A stretch of DNA of 53,507 nt from NCBI GenBank assembly GCA_010015745.1, contig ML978306.1, positions 8,763 to 62,269 on the forward strand. Direction: 5' to 3'. A model generated the notes under the pieces. That model did not search any database. It saw only the letters and a program-made list of their open reading frames with translations, and was not told the origin of the DNA. This DNA is from Setomelanomma holmii. Its lineage: Eukaryota > Ascomycota > Dothideomycetes > Pleosporales > Phaeosphaeriaceae. Positions 1 to 10,249 of this stretch are shown here, in pieces. The position numbers and the translations under genes were made by a program. Within the stretch, counting starts at the first letter, position 1; each line of letters opens with the position of its first letter.

Positions 1-756
1 TGCTGTAGCAGATCTTACTGCTTCAAGAGCCTGACAGCATAGAAAAGCATCTTGCGCTTGGCCTAGCTCTGCAATTGGCGCACTACTAGGCGCTGGTAGA
101 GGTACCTGCTCTGGCGCATGGATCGCAAGGCCTGCATATGCTCTAGGCATATCAATACTTTGTACGCCGCAAGGTAGGTAAACATAGCGTGTATATATAT
201 ATCGTCACAAGAAAACAGCAGTAGAGTGATAGTTGTAATATTGTAATAGTAGTTATATTGTAGAATATTGTAATGTAAGAGTGTTGTTCGAAGTTTACTG
301 TAGATTGATACTAAATAGGGGTATGGCCTCTGCAGCATGTGAGTACGTATACGGTATAGCCTCTGCAGTGAGCACGCGAGCACGTATATGGTACAGCCTC
401 TGCAGTGAGCACGCATAGCCTCTGCAGCAGGCCTATAGGCCTCTTTGGGCAAAGAAAAATGGCCTTCGGGCCCAAACAATAGCTAAGGGGGCATAGTCGC
501 AGGTGTTCGCTGTGCACAACCTCTGTCAGTTAGCAAGCCACGAAATTGCGATGAGCGAGGGGAAGGGCCATCGGGGCCAGCCCCTCGGGAATTCATAAGG
601 CAAGGAGCAAGTTTCTTTGCTCTTACTTTTATCTTTAGACTAAGTAGTGTTTCTCTTGTTCTTGCCTTAGTCCTTAGATTCGCCTTAGTAGATATTGTTA
701 ATATACAGTAAATCAGTTCTGTATTAGTTGTAACTTCCTTTTACGTACTGTAGTCC
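1..756. repeat. AT-rich repeat-like stretch with short direct repeats
   Basis: No gene is recognised here. Between about 320 and 440 a motif built on AGCCTCTGCAG recurs four times, two copies followed by TGAGCACGC and by an ACGTATA tract, so this is a degenerate short tandem repeat. The long minus-strand reading frame over 63-479 is low complexity and matches no family I know; part of its length comes from this repeat. The stretch probably belongs to the same decayed retroelement as the gag relic that follows, because that relic is on the minus strand and its downstream part would lie here. Confidence 0.35.
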
Positions 757-1171
757 TTGCAACGTTTTCCTTACGTTAGGTCCTTCGCAGGCTTTTTCCT
801 TTATAGGGCAGTATCTACAAGTATTGCGCATTTTAACATTAAACTTGTAGAGTTTGGTATCAGGTCAGATAGCTTCTGCTGTAAGGGTGTTAAGGGTGTT
901 GACTTGAACTGGCGTGCGCATAAGTTCTGCCCTAACGTTAGGTTTCAATCCTTGTTAGCATATGGTACAAAGTGCTTAGTTATTCTAACCAGTCTGTATT
1001 GCATAGATAAGAAACTTGTTAGTATAATTAGCTGCAGACTTAGTTTGCGTAAGGCGTTAGATGACTCTTTCAGCAGTCTTGGTCTCGTTCGTAAGTCTAA
1101 AGGCAGTACGCACTTTCTCCTTAAAGTGGTTGTAGTCTTCAAACATGTTAACTAGGTCAGCGTCCTTAAGG
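757..1171 (-). pseudogene. Gypsy-type retrotransposon gag relic
   Basis: Read on the minus strand from about 1171, one frame gives a typical Retrotrans_gag sequence: a segment beginning DADLVNMFEDYNHFKEK, then TNETKTAERVI, QTKSAANYTNKF and GLKPNVRAELM, which is the pattern of Ty3/Gypsy capsid proteins. The frame holds stops after RVI, after IQTG, before ALCT, before QGLKP and after TAEAI. Most of these sit where the family has Gln, Trp or Arg, so they read as CAA to TAA, TGG to TAG or CGA to TGA changes. That is the direction expected of repeat-induced point mutation on either strand. The family call rests on recognising the pattern, not on an alignment. Confidence 0.6.
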
Positions 1172-1228
1172 TTAGATCCTATGTACTTAAGTAAGAATAG
1201 GCAAATCTATTTCGCTGCTTCTCTTCTT

Positions 1229-2100
1229 ATGCAGGAGGCTGTTACGAACATTGGAAATGACTGGCAAGGGATACACGGGATGGTGCACAGACCACTCTTC
1301 CCCCACCAAAGGTCACGTGACAACATCCCGCCAAGCACAACCATCCCAGGATGTACACGATAACCAGGATGGATAGGATGGCCCCATCAGTATATAGCTA
1401 GGGCCTGGTGGCATTGCTAGACTAGTGTGTTCAACTTCATAGAGTACCTTACCAGTACCCTTTGTACCAATCTACAACTTGGTTACCTTGCACTTGACTA
1501 CAGTCTCCATCTGTCTACCTTAGTGCGCCTCTCGTACTTAGACTCTGACTACTACTCAGTATCTGTACTTGAAACCCTGTCCAACAATCCCTTCCACTCA
1601 CTCCCCGAGAACCGACCGTAGAGCCTTTGGCACACGAGATTCATCTCCAACCAAGGGCCTTCACAGAGGCTACCAGTGAAGGCTGATCGTCGAATGCGAC
1701 ATCAGATGCTCTGAGTTTGAAGTAGAGATTGAACTAGAGGAGCTAGTCTTCAAGGGTAGTGCAGTCTCTATAATAGAGGTCAGGTCTAGCGACCTTTGTT
1801 GCAACCTTGTAGTTGTAGGTAGCAGCAGAGGTGCTTTAATCTATTAAAGTATCACTTATCTTAAGGGTGTTCAAAGTGTAAAGGCCTATACAGAAGGGTA
1901 TCTGTGTTAGGTCTAGCAGTTGGTTCTTAGGGAGTGAGTGAGTTTAAGAGGGATTGGTAATACTAAGACAGTACGATAGTGCGTCTGAAAAGAGTATCAG
2001 GTTCGTGAGAACAATAATTAATTGCTAATACGAAGTTGAACACAATAGTCTATAGGAGACCATCGACTCTGAATATATACTTCGTAAGTGTAGCGCTCAG
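1229..2100. repeat. LTR-like segments, two related copies in opposite orientation
   Basis: At 1229 the sequence begins TGTTACGAACATTGG, a start seen in fungal Gypsy LTRs, directly beside the 5' side of the gag relic. A TATATAG box lies at about 1391 and GTGTTCAACTTC about 30 bases beyond it. Around 2030-2052 the reverse complement of that block recurs (GAAGTTGAACACA followed by TAGTCT), again about 30 bases from a TATATACT. This suggests two diverged LTRs of one family facing each other. I could not fix the far ends or find target duplications, so limits are approximate. Confidence 0.4.
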
Positions 2101-3197
2101 TCAAGAGCAGGGTGCTCCATCCTGAGCGCTCATACCTGAGCAGTCATGTGACGTCATGCTCCAATGTGAGCGGTCACATGACCTAGGGTATCATGAAGGG
2201 GGGTGGTTTGTGTTACCTCATTGGCCCTTAATAAGTCTGGGCGCTTATTCTGGCGTTGTTGAGAAGGGGTTCTTAACATTGTCGTACTTAGCTTTGGTGT
2301 CCTCCACTAGCTTGAACCACGTGCCAATCACCACAGGATCTTCCTGCAGTATTCTCTGTCTATTCTTTGCTCAATTGAACGCCATTTTAAGCTCGGTTGA
2401 GCGCGTTACAAAGCGCTCAGCCTAGTGCTTGTGTCACGGTTTGGAGTCTCTCCTGTTGTACGACGTATCACAGTTTCACGTCTCCACTTCTGTACTACGT
2501 AGTACACCTCACCGCTGCTCTGCCTCGCCAGCACTACATATACTATTCGTAGCCACATACAATAGAACCTCAGTTCAATCCTTCAATTCTTCCTGCATGC
2601 GCACTGTTTACCCACCGCGACAGCTTGCCTACAGGCTCTCCTCCACACACACCCAGCATTTTATCAGCCATATCTGCTACCTTGCACAACTGGGGCGCAA
2701 ACCCTTGCGAATTGAGGTTAAGGATATATTAGATAATCGTTTGCTCTTCAGTGCGCGTGAGCTTGAGGCTGTTTAGGATAATATCAACGCAAAAAGGTAC
2801 TCCTTTAACACGTTGATCAAAGGTTGAATGTTTAACGTTGAAGGCCTTAGCAGCAGCCTAGTGGCTTTGAAATTGCCTAGATAATAGGCTTAAAGAGCAA
2901 GCTGAAATCTGCCTTCATGTTCAAGTGATATCGCGTTTGGTGGTTGAGGCATACAGAATGGAGGGTAGATGGTGGGGGCTTAGCATATTTTGGGCAGCTA
3001 GGTGGGCTGGGCAGCTCGGTGGTGGAATACGTTACTATTCGCAGCGCGCGCATTCTAAAGAAACGCACTTCATGCACTGCACTAGACTCTACAGCTGTCT
3101 TCCCAACGCCTTTCTAGAACACCTCTAATGTTCTCTACCGTAGCACTGCTGCAGCCTCTTTAGTTCGCGCCGTCTACTGCTGCGACGAGCCCCGTGT
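2101..3197. other. Intergenic, no recognisable gene
   Basis: Open frames here (for example 2429-2776 on the plus strand) match nothing I know and have no supporting splice sites. The only structured part is a 40-base cluster at 2143-2182 containing a CRE-type palindrome between two 10-base inverted arms, listed separately. The surroundings are transposon relics on the left and a decayed coding stretch on the right, so this is most likely old repeat DNA. Confidence 0.3.
2143..2182. promoter_or_regulatory. CRE palindrome within a 10-bp inverted repeat
   Basis: GTCATGTGAC at 2143-2152 and its exact reverse complement GTCACATGAC at 2173-2182 flank the spacer. The perfect CRE/ATF palindrome TGACGTCA lies at 2149-2156, overlapping the left arm. 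Another palindrome, GAGCGCTC, precedes it at 2124-2131. The arms look like bHLH or bZIP sites, but the neighbourhood is repeat-derived, so this may be an LTR enhancer rather than a host promoter. Confidence 0.35.
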
Positions 3198-3720
3198 TCA
3201 TACCGCGCAACTTGAACCAGAAGCCGTCCCGCTGTGCCAAAATGCCATTGCGTTCAACACCCAGATCAGGCAGCCCCGATCGTTCATACAGGAATGCAGT
3301 GCCGTACGAATTGAACCAGGTCTCCTGACCCTCCCAATCCCGCTACAGTAACCGCCCTCCCATGGGCACACATCGCACCGTACGTTGCCCAAGTTGTCTA
3401 CCAGCTCGACGTAGATCGTCACCCGCTGCTCCTCGATCTTCACCGCGCCACCCCCCCAGCGCAGCCACTCCGTCTTTCTTTCCAAAGCGCAGCAAAAGAT
3501 GACCGCCAGCGTTGCCTCGCCAAATTCCCACACGCCCCGCACGCTAGCCTGCTCGCCCAGCGCGTTCAGGTCCACGCTGCACTGTGACTTCCAAGTCGAA
3601 AGACGCCAACTTCCATACTGTATGCCTGCTCCGCAAACTGCTCGGATTCTCTGTCAGCGTCGAAAACCGCGCCCTCCGCATCCGAATCCTCGTCTATAGT
3701 ACAACACCCTGCTCCTCATC
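3198..3720 (-). pseudogene. Decayed coding relic of unknown family
   Basis: On the minus strand several frames in succession look protein-like: a piece reading NPSSLRSRHTVWKLASFDLE, then VWEFGEATLAVIFCCALERK in another frame, then GQETWFNSYGTAFLYERSG and AQRDGFWFKLRGMNTG in a third. The changes of frame have no splice signals, so this looks like one gene broken by indels. I do not recognise the family. It could be part of a transposable element. Confidence 0.3.
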
Positions 3721-4513
3721 GCGTTAGTACGCGCGCATCGTTGCCCACGCTGTTGCTCTTACCAAACGCACCCCATCAGACCTGGCCACACGAATCAGGT
3801 AATGGCTTTATCTGCGTTAACATCACGTGCCCCTCCGCATAATCCCCGGATAAGCACAACTCCGCTTCAAATTGTCATTGCGCCCGTGCGTTGCTTATAA
3901 AGACTGGTCGGCTAAAGATCTAGACCTTGGACCACGCAAAACCACTTCACAGTACAGGTAACTTTCACAAGATACACCATTGAGGTCTTGGGAGAAATCC
4001 TGGCGTGGTTTGTTAGTCGTATGGGTTGTCTTGCTGGCCCTTGGTCTGTTCTACTTCATTACCTAAATAGTAAGCATCACAGCTCTGCTAGAACGTTCTC
4101 GAACAATCTTCACGAACTATGCTGTGGATATCGCGCATACGAGGCATGAGCCGTCGAGGAAAGTTTCTTAGTGGATCGAGTGAAGCTTCTTGGCGCTCGA
4201 CAAATACTGCTCACTAGCCTCGGCGGTGATGTAACGCGCCTTGGTAGTTGCAATGGCGAACCTGATTTGAGAACATTGCGCCGAGACCGACCAGCGCAGA
4301 ACCTAGCCGTAAAATCGATGGCAACCATTCCCCAAACGACCGCAAGCGCGCGTGTTTCGAGCTACGCTCATGGCGCATGGCTCGGCAATTACAAAGCTCC
4401 AGTTTTGTTTTTAAGTCTTCTCATCCACGCGTCGTCGCGTTTCTACCTGGACCACGCCTGGGTATCCCTCATCGCCATTGTACACAATCTACAGCCTCTG
4501 CTCTACCCCCAAC
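3721..4513. promoter_or_regulatory. Upstream region of the hexose transporter
   Basis: No gene is recognised. The stretch should contain the promoter and 5' leader of the transporter that starts at 4514. A TATAAA motif at about 3896 is too far away to be its TATA box unless the leader is long or spliced. Open frames on both strands here have no family match. Confidence 0.3.
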
Positions 4514-6422
4514 ATGAACCACTCCGACAAGACGCACGATGAGGCGGCCCATCCCCAGGCGCTCAATGCCACCACCGATGTCAACATGACTGAGGCGCCT
4601 GTCACATGGAAGGCCTACCTCCTCTGCGCGTTCGCCTCCTTTGGAGGTATCTTCTTCGGCAAGTTCACTACTGTCTACAACTTATGTGTGGATGCGTGCT
4701 GATGATGTGGAAAGGTTATGATTCTGGGTACATCAACGGCGTGCTCAACTCTCCTCTTTTCATCGAGGAGGTCCAGGGTCCTATCTGCCCGCAAGGTCTT
4801 AACACCCCGAATGGCGCTTGCGCAATCAGTAGTAGCAACACCTCGCTTATCGTTTCCATCCTCTCCGCTGGTACCTTCTTTGGTGCTCTCGCAGCTGGCG
4901 ATATTGCCGACATCTATGGTCGCAAGTGGACCATCGTCATGGGCTGCGTCATCTATATGATCGGTAGGATATCCAGGGCACATGCACGTTAGTGTGAAAT
5001 CTGGTCGCTGATATCATTATAGGTGTTGTTCTGCAAATAGCTGCAAGTGGCAGGGACCTTCTTGTGGCGGGCCGTGCTATCGCTGGTGTTGGTGTCGGTT
5101 TTGAGTCTGCAATCGTCATTCTCTACATGTCGGAGATTTGTCCCAAGAAGGTCCGTGGCGCGCTTGTGTCCGGTTACCAGTTCTGCATTACCCTTGGTCT
5201 CCTACTCGCTGCCTGCGTAAACTACGCCGTACAGGGTCGCGGAGACACTGGCGAATATCGCATTCCCATTGGCATCCAATTCGCCTGGGGTCTCATTTTG
5301 GGCATCGGTGTTGCGTGCCTGCCAGATTCTCCTCGTTACTTCATCAAGCGTGGGCGCACGGTGCAGGCTAAGAAGGCTTTGATGAAGGTCCGCGGTGTAC
5401 ACCCCACGAGCCCTGATGCCGAGCATCTCAGAGCGATGGTCGATTTCGAGCTTGCAGAGATCATCGCCAATGAGGAGTACGAGCGCGAACAGACGCCCGC
5501 TGGCGGTTGGCTCGCCGGGTGGGCGAATTGTTTCAAGGGCTCCCTCTTCCAGTCCAACTCCAACTTGCGCAAGACCATCCTCGGTACCTCTCTCCAGATG
5601 ATGCAGCAGTGGACCGGTGTTAACTTCATTTTCTACTATTCCACACCTTTTCTGCAATCGACTGGCGCGATCAGCAACACCTTCCTGATCTCCTTGATCT
5701 TCACCTTGGTCAACGTCTGTTCTACGCCGCTTTCATTCTACGGCATGGAGAAGTTCGGTCGTCGCACGCTCCTGTTGTATGGCGCACTTGGCATGTTGAT
5801 CTGCCAGTTCTTGGTAGCCATCATCGGTGTTACTGTCGGCTTCAACAACTCCACCACCCTCGCTGATGGAACAACCCGAGCCAACAACCTTTCCGCTGTC
5901 AATGCTCAGATCGCATTCATCGCAATCTTCATCTTTTTCTTCGCCACCACCTGGGGTCCTGGCGCCTGGGTCCTTATTGGTGAGGTGTTTCCCCTCCCAA
6001 TCCGCTCTCGTGGCGTTGCGCTCTCTACAGCCTCCAACTGGCTATGGAATACCATCATTGCTGTCATCACTCCGTAAGTGTCTCCATTCATACAAGGGAA
6101 ACTTGCTTTAACTAACACATGCAACAGTTACATGGTCGGCACGAATGAGGGCAACCTCCGTTCTTCCGTGTTTTTCATCTGGGGTGGCCTCTGCACGATT
6201 GCTTTCGTCTACACGTACTTCTTGGTTCCCGAAACTAAGGGGTTGTCCCTCGAGCAGGTCGACCAGATGATGGCGGAGACTTCCCCAAGAACCTCAGCCA
6301 AGTGGCGTCCAACTCACACCTTTGCGGAGGCCAGTGTTGAGAAGGGTGGTGCGGCGCGCTTGGAGGGCGGCCAGGTCTTTATGGACACGGAGAAGGTCAA
6401 GCGCACAGCCTCCATCCATTAG
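4514..6422 (+). CDS. MFS sugar (hexose) transporter
   Basis: Twelve-helix sugar porter of the plasma membrane that moves hexoses by facilitated diffusion or proton symport. The exons I infer are 4514-4658, 4715-4963, 5023-6073 and 6128-6422, which sum to 1740 bases, or 579 residues, the usual size of fungal hexose transporters. Splicing gives FFGYDSGYINGV at the first helix; later come DIADIYGRKW, GRAIAGVGVGFESA, PDSPRYFIKRGR, GEVFPLPIRSRG and the closing PETKGLSLEQVDQM, all sugar-porter signatures. The start is the ATG beginning MNHSDKTHDE, the nearest one before helix 1. The first intron uses a GC donor (GCAAGT); the other two are GT-AG, of 59 and 54 bases. It stands alone between repeat relics and has no visible damage. 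The exact sugar cannot be read from sequence. Confidence 0.9.
4659..4714 (+). other. GC-AG intron in the hexose transporter
   Basis: The frame in the first exon and the frame that starts GYDSGYINGV only join if the intron begins at 4659 with GCAAGT and ends with AAAG at 4714. The nearest GT donor (4663) gives the wrong phase and would lose the conserved FFGYDSG motif. GC followed by AAGT is the usual form of the minor GC-AG class. Length is 56 bases. Confidence 0.8.
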
Positions 6423-6486
6423 AAAATTGCCGACAACTACAGTATCGCGACAGCATACAGGCGGTACAGTCTCTCGAGAATTCTAT

Positions 6487-6507
6487 CTAGACTACTCGTT
6501 AGTCTAG
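6487..6507. other. Perfect 8-bp hairpin downstream of the transporter
   Basis: CTAGACTA and TAGTCTAG are exact reverse complements separated by five bases, 65 bases past the transporter stop codon. It could be a 3' UTR hairpin or a scar from a repeat. No function is implied. Confidence 0.3.
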
Positions 6508-6606
6508 TTACCGTACAAGATACTGTAAAGGTACAGGCTTATAAGTAACTGATCACCTTCTATTAGTTCTAAGAAGTCTAATTACAAATACTTTTACAAA
6601 TACTAT

Positions 6607-7910
6607 TTACTCAGGTTTTGAGATCTTCGTGTCTTGTTCTCCGCTATTTCTCTCTCTTCTCCATCTACAACCGGCAAGCTTAGTCAAGTCCCGGGTAGGA
6701 TCGAACGTAGGCATGTTGTACGGCTCCCAAACACCATTGCGGTACCACGAGAGGCCACCACTACGAAGCTCGACCGCATCGCCATGCTCTGGTGCTAGTG
6801 GAAACGCCTGGGAGATAGGCATGAGGCCCGCGGCTCGCGCGCGTCGCCTAGATCGTGCTTGCAACTCAATGATGTTGTCGGCTTCAGTGGACGAGCGAAT
6901 GTTTTCAGATGCATAACGGCGATGGCTACGGCCACGACCGCGATGACCGCATGAGCGATGTTCATCGATCGGAGCCTCGCTCATACGGGTGTAGGACTCC
7001 TCCATGAACACAAAGCCGCCACAAGGTGACGATGGAGGCTCAGCGAAACGCACAGTTCGAGTAGGGGGAGTTCGCGGTACTTGAGCCGGGCGAGTGGTAG
7101 AAGGGCGAGTGGTAGAAGGGCGAGGTGAGCGCGTCGATGCTGCTGGACGGGTCGTAGTTGCTGGACGCTGCGTATGGGTCTGCGATGTGAAGCTGGACGT
7201 TCGCTCGTACTCCTCAGCTCGTGCAGCACGGATAGCGACCTCGTTGATGGCCTGCTCCACGACCGAGCTAATGCTCTCCACTCGTGTATGAGCGAGATAG
7301 AAGTCGTCTTGGTCGACGATCTCCTGTGCCTGAAGCCGAGAGACATGCTCCCGCGCTGCCACGACGGCATCGCTATGTCGGTTGTATACGTCTGCGATGT
7401 GACAGCGGTCATGGAGGAGTGCGCCGGTCTCGTTGAAGTGCGCGTCGAGAGCGACCAACTCGTCACGGCGGCGACGGTTGTACGGATTTCATCGGGCGTG
7501 GCGACGTTCTCTTGACGTCCATCACGTCCTCCATGCGAACATGGAGGCGAATTGCACACTAGATTCGAGCGATAGCCGCAGTAAGTCTATATTGTTTGGA
7601 TCGAGATAGGAATGTTGATTGGGCTCGACGACACGGAAGAGGAAGTTGCATTTGATCGTACACCGTTGGCGCGATGATCTCCGTACCGTGATGAGCTAGA
7701 ATCAATGGAGGAGCGAGGTGTGCGTACAGAAAGAGTAAGATCACCGAGTCGCCAAGTCAAGCCCTCGAATTCTTCCTCACCATCCTCATAGCGACTTCAA
7801 CTTCGGAGTCTGGAAGAGGAATGGCGTCGACGTTTGTTGCTCGGTCGATGGCCTGCTCGGTGCGATAGCGGCCAAAGAATGCGAACATGGTTTCGATGTT
7901 GGCTCGCATT
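6607..7910 (-). pseudogene. Unknown Arg/Ser/Thr-rich gene broken by frameshifts
   Basis: Coding-like minus-strand segments run in order: MRANIETMFAFFGRYRTEQA from about 7907, then EDGEEEFEGLTWRLGDLTLS, then a short DLLRLSLESS piece, then QENVATPDEIRTTVAAV, then ELVALDAHFNETGALL to the stop at 6607. Each change of frame lies mid-sentence without GT-AG signals; the last fits a single lost base near 7465. The C-terminal part has repeats of PSTTR and a run of Arg/His/Gly (about HRGRGRSHRR). The last frame has no ATG near its beginning, so the gene must have started farther upstream. I do not recognise the family. A multi-intron gene is the alternative, but I see no splice sites that would rescue the frame. 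Confidence 0.4.
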
Positions 7911-8039
7911 GTTAGAGAGGGTACAAATGCTGGTTTTGAAAGACCTTATTGGTCAAAGAGCTTTGGTTGAGGTTGAAGGGTTGACCAGAAAGTGTTGAGT
8001 GGATGGATGGAGAGAGATCTGAGTTGATCAATGGCACAG

Positions 8040-8160
8040 TTGTCAATAAGCAAGTCGGCTTGAGACTTGCTTGAGGCTTACTTGGTACTCTCAAGCAAGT
8101 CAAGGCTAAGAGCGAGGCTTGCCTGACTTGCTTGAAGACTTGATACTTTAGGGTGTATAT
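8040..8160. repeat. Subterminal repeats at the edge of an hAT element
   Basis: CAAGCAAGTC, its reverse complement GACTTGCTTG, and variants recur at least five times in about 120 bases. Clustered short motifs of this type are typical of hAT subterminal regions where transposase binds, and an hAT transposase relic begins about 200 bases to the right. I could not identify the exact terminal inverted repeat or the 8-bp target duplication. Confidence 0.45.
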
Positions 8161-8359
8161 TACGTGAGGAGGCGCAGGTAGCTGAAATTGCTAGGTTTAG
8201 TAGAGTGACAAGATAGCTTGCTTAGTAAGCTGCTAAGTTAACTTACTGTCTAATCTTTGTTTTGCCTCTGTTTTGCACCCAGCTACTGCAATATTGAAAC
8301 TATCTACGCCTCTACAATTGCTATACAGGCGCGTTTTCTGTTATTTTAATTAAATCGTT

Positions 8360-9818
8360 ATGCCGCCTAAAGCCACAAAGCCTCCTACAAAACGCCCTGC
8401 TGGCACAGCAGCTACGTCCTCTTTAAACTGCCTTTAAGGTAGAGGCAGAGATACAGCTACGTAACTGATCAAACTTAGTGACACGCAAATATTGCTGCTA
8501 ATACGCTTATCGCCCTGTAAAGATCTAGCAGAGAGCTAGGCTACTCAGAGCGCGTTGCCGTCAACATTTGAGGAGCGCCTACGCAACGCGCAGAATAAAG
8601 ACGCAATCTTTGTGCTAGAGGAGGATAGCGAAGCTACAACTGCGGCTATAACTAAGGCTATCAATGCAGAGGCTAATAGCCTCTTTCCTTGTAGCTTTGC
8701 TGATGATCTGGAGGGCATCTAATAGGACCGCCTACCTCGTTTCTGCCCGCCTCCCGTTACAACTAGACCGCGCTCTGGCTGGATCTTTCGTCACAGCTAC
8801 TGTGTTACACTCCGTACGGATATGACGAAGATATGGTTCGTCTGCTGCTGGTGCCACAACCGCAAGGTTACCAGTCGAGGAGGCCCTGGCTGCTACAACG
8901 TCACCGCTGCTACAACGTCTGCTATTAAGCATCTAGCAATAGATACACTAGGCTATAATCTTACAAAAGATGGCTCTAAGAAGCTACTAGCAGGTGTAAC
9001 GGGCTGAACCCGAGGTCACATGACTAGGCTGCTAGCCTAGTCGCTTCCTCCCCTTCTGTCCCTCACCTTGCCTCAGCAGCACGTGGACCGTGCGCCAACC
9101 CAAACAATCAGGAAAGCCGCCTACATTACTGTTCTTCTCTTCATCTTGACTGTAAATAGCATCTGGGTTAGGTAGCTGGAATACAGTGCCTACAAACCGT
9201 TCACAGCAGGCGCCACAAAGACTATTGCGCAGATTGTTGCTGAGGGCGTACCAGTACCGCAGAAGGTAGTTACTGCGCTGGGTAGTTTCGATCAGCAGCG
9301 CTTTCAGATAGCAGCAGTTGTGTGGCTTGTTGAGAGTAACTACCTACTGCGTGAGCTTAGATCGCTGTCTTTTCAAGAGATAATAGAGCTAGCTAACCCA
9401 GCGGCGGTAGAGGCGCTGTAGGTAAGTTACAATAGCGTTTCTACTTTTGTTATAAAGCTGTTTAGCGCTATACAACTGCGCGTTGTTAAGGCTATACAGA
9501 CTGCTCGTAGCAAGATCTATATCAGCTTTGATAGGTGGACAACAAAGGGTGGCAAGTGAGGCTTTCTAGGTATTGTTGCTCACTTTGCAACAGTAGATGG
9601 TAACGTCGTCGATATGCCTATCGACCTCCCACAGCTCACGGGCGCCCATACAGGCGAAAGGCTTGCTGAGGTTGTTACCTTAACGCTTAAGACCTACAGC
9701 ATTACAGCCGACAACGTAGGTTACTTTGTGCTCGATAACGCCAGCAATAACGACACTGCAGTCGCTGCGCTCGCCTGCCAGTATAACTTTACTGCAGCCT
9801 ATCTGTTACGCGCTAGCA
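8360..9818 (+). pseudogene. hAT-family transposase relic
   Basis: The relic starts with MPPKATKPPTKRPAG at 8360. A BED-type zinc-finger region follows at about 8750-8990 (WFVCCWCHNRKV, then AIKHLAIDTLGY). The catalytic core is at 9500-9810: SFDRWTTKGGK, GFLGIVAHFATVDG, LPQLTGAHTGERLAE and YFVLDNASNNDTAV, all hallmarks of fungal hAT transposases. The frame is interrupted by several stops; those after AAVEAL and after TTKGGK fall where the family usually has Gln and Arg, so they fit CAG to TAG and CGA to TGA. The frame stops matching after YLLRA at 9818, so the C-terminal dimerisation domain is missing. Not active. Confidence 0.8.
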
Positions 9819-10057
9819 GGGTTATCCCTACGCTCTCTCAGTCTATACATATATATAGCTTCCCTCATTCATAGCTATACAATTAACTCAGTCCTTCATT
9901 CTTCTTCTGTATCACACACGTGAGACTATCAGTGGCTCTGTTGCGGCCCTCATACTCTCAATCTTGTCAGCCTAATGATTCTCTTCGGGGGCGATCAAGC
10001 GTGGCGTTGCGAAGGACTGCTTGGTATATTGCTTGCAATCATCAACTACATCAAAAC
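9819..10057. other. Repeat-derived filler between hAT relic and Copia LTR
   Basis: Simple sequence with TATATATAG at about 9850 and pyrimidine-rich tracts, similar in texture to an LTR or leader but not matched to anything else in the window. No gene is recognised. The hAT relic is cut abruptly at its left side, so another insertion may have deleted the rest. Confidence 0.25.
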
Positions 10058-10226
10058 TGTTGGATGTGGGAGCACAGGGCAGGTATGAATGAGGCAGAAG
10101 GTTGTTGTATTGAGAGAGCTACTGCGAGCGATTATATACACAACCAGATGAGTAAGCAGGTGACTAACAGAGTCACGTGAGATGCAGTTCACAGTGTACT
10201 GTGTGAACTGAGGTGCCAGGCTGACA
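10058..10226 (+). repeat. Copia LTR, copy A (169 bp)
   Basis: Begins TGTTGGATGTG and ends GCCAGGCTGACA. It is the same length as, and by eye roughly 80 percent alike to, the reverse complement of 15750-15918, the solo LTR in the HET pseudogene. Shared blocks include GCAGAAGGTTGTTGTATTGAG, TATATACACAACC, GATGAGTAAGCA and GTGCCAGGCTGACA. It lies just upstream of, and in the same orientation as, a Copia integrase fragment, so it is probably that element's 5' LTR. The flanking five bases (AAAAC and CATCC) do not form a duplication, as expected if the 3' LTR is lost. Confidence 0.75.
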
Positions 10227-10249
10227 CATCCCTTGCATCTAGGGCAAGA

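Noticed and set aside
5202..5657. Long minus-strand open frame opposite the transporter
   Set aside because: It mirrors the codon pattern of the sugar transporter, whose motifs are unmistakable; treated as a shadow frame.
10185..10210. Hairpin with 9-bp arms (CAGTTCACA / TGTGAACTG)
   Set aside because: It is an internal part of the 169-bp Copia LTR and is partly preserved in the second copy; not a separate element.
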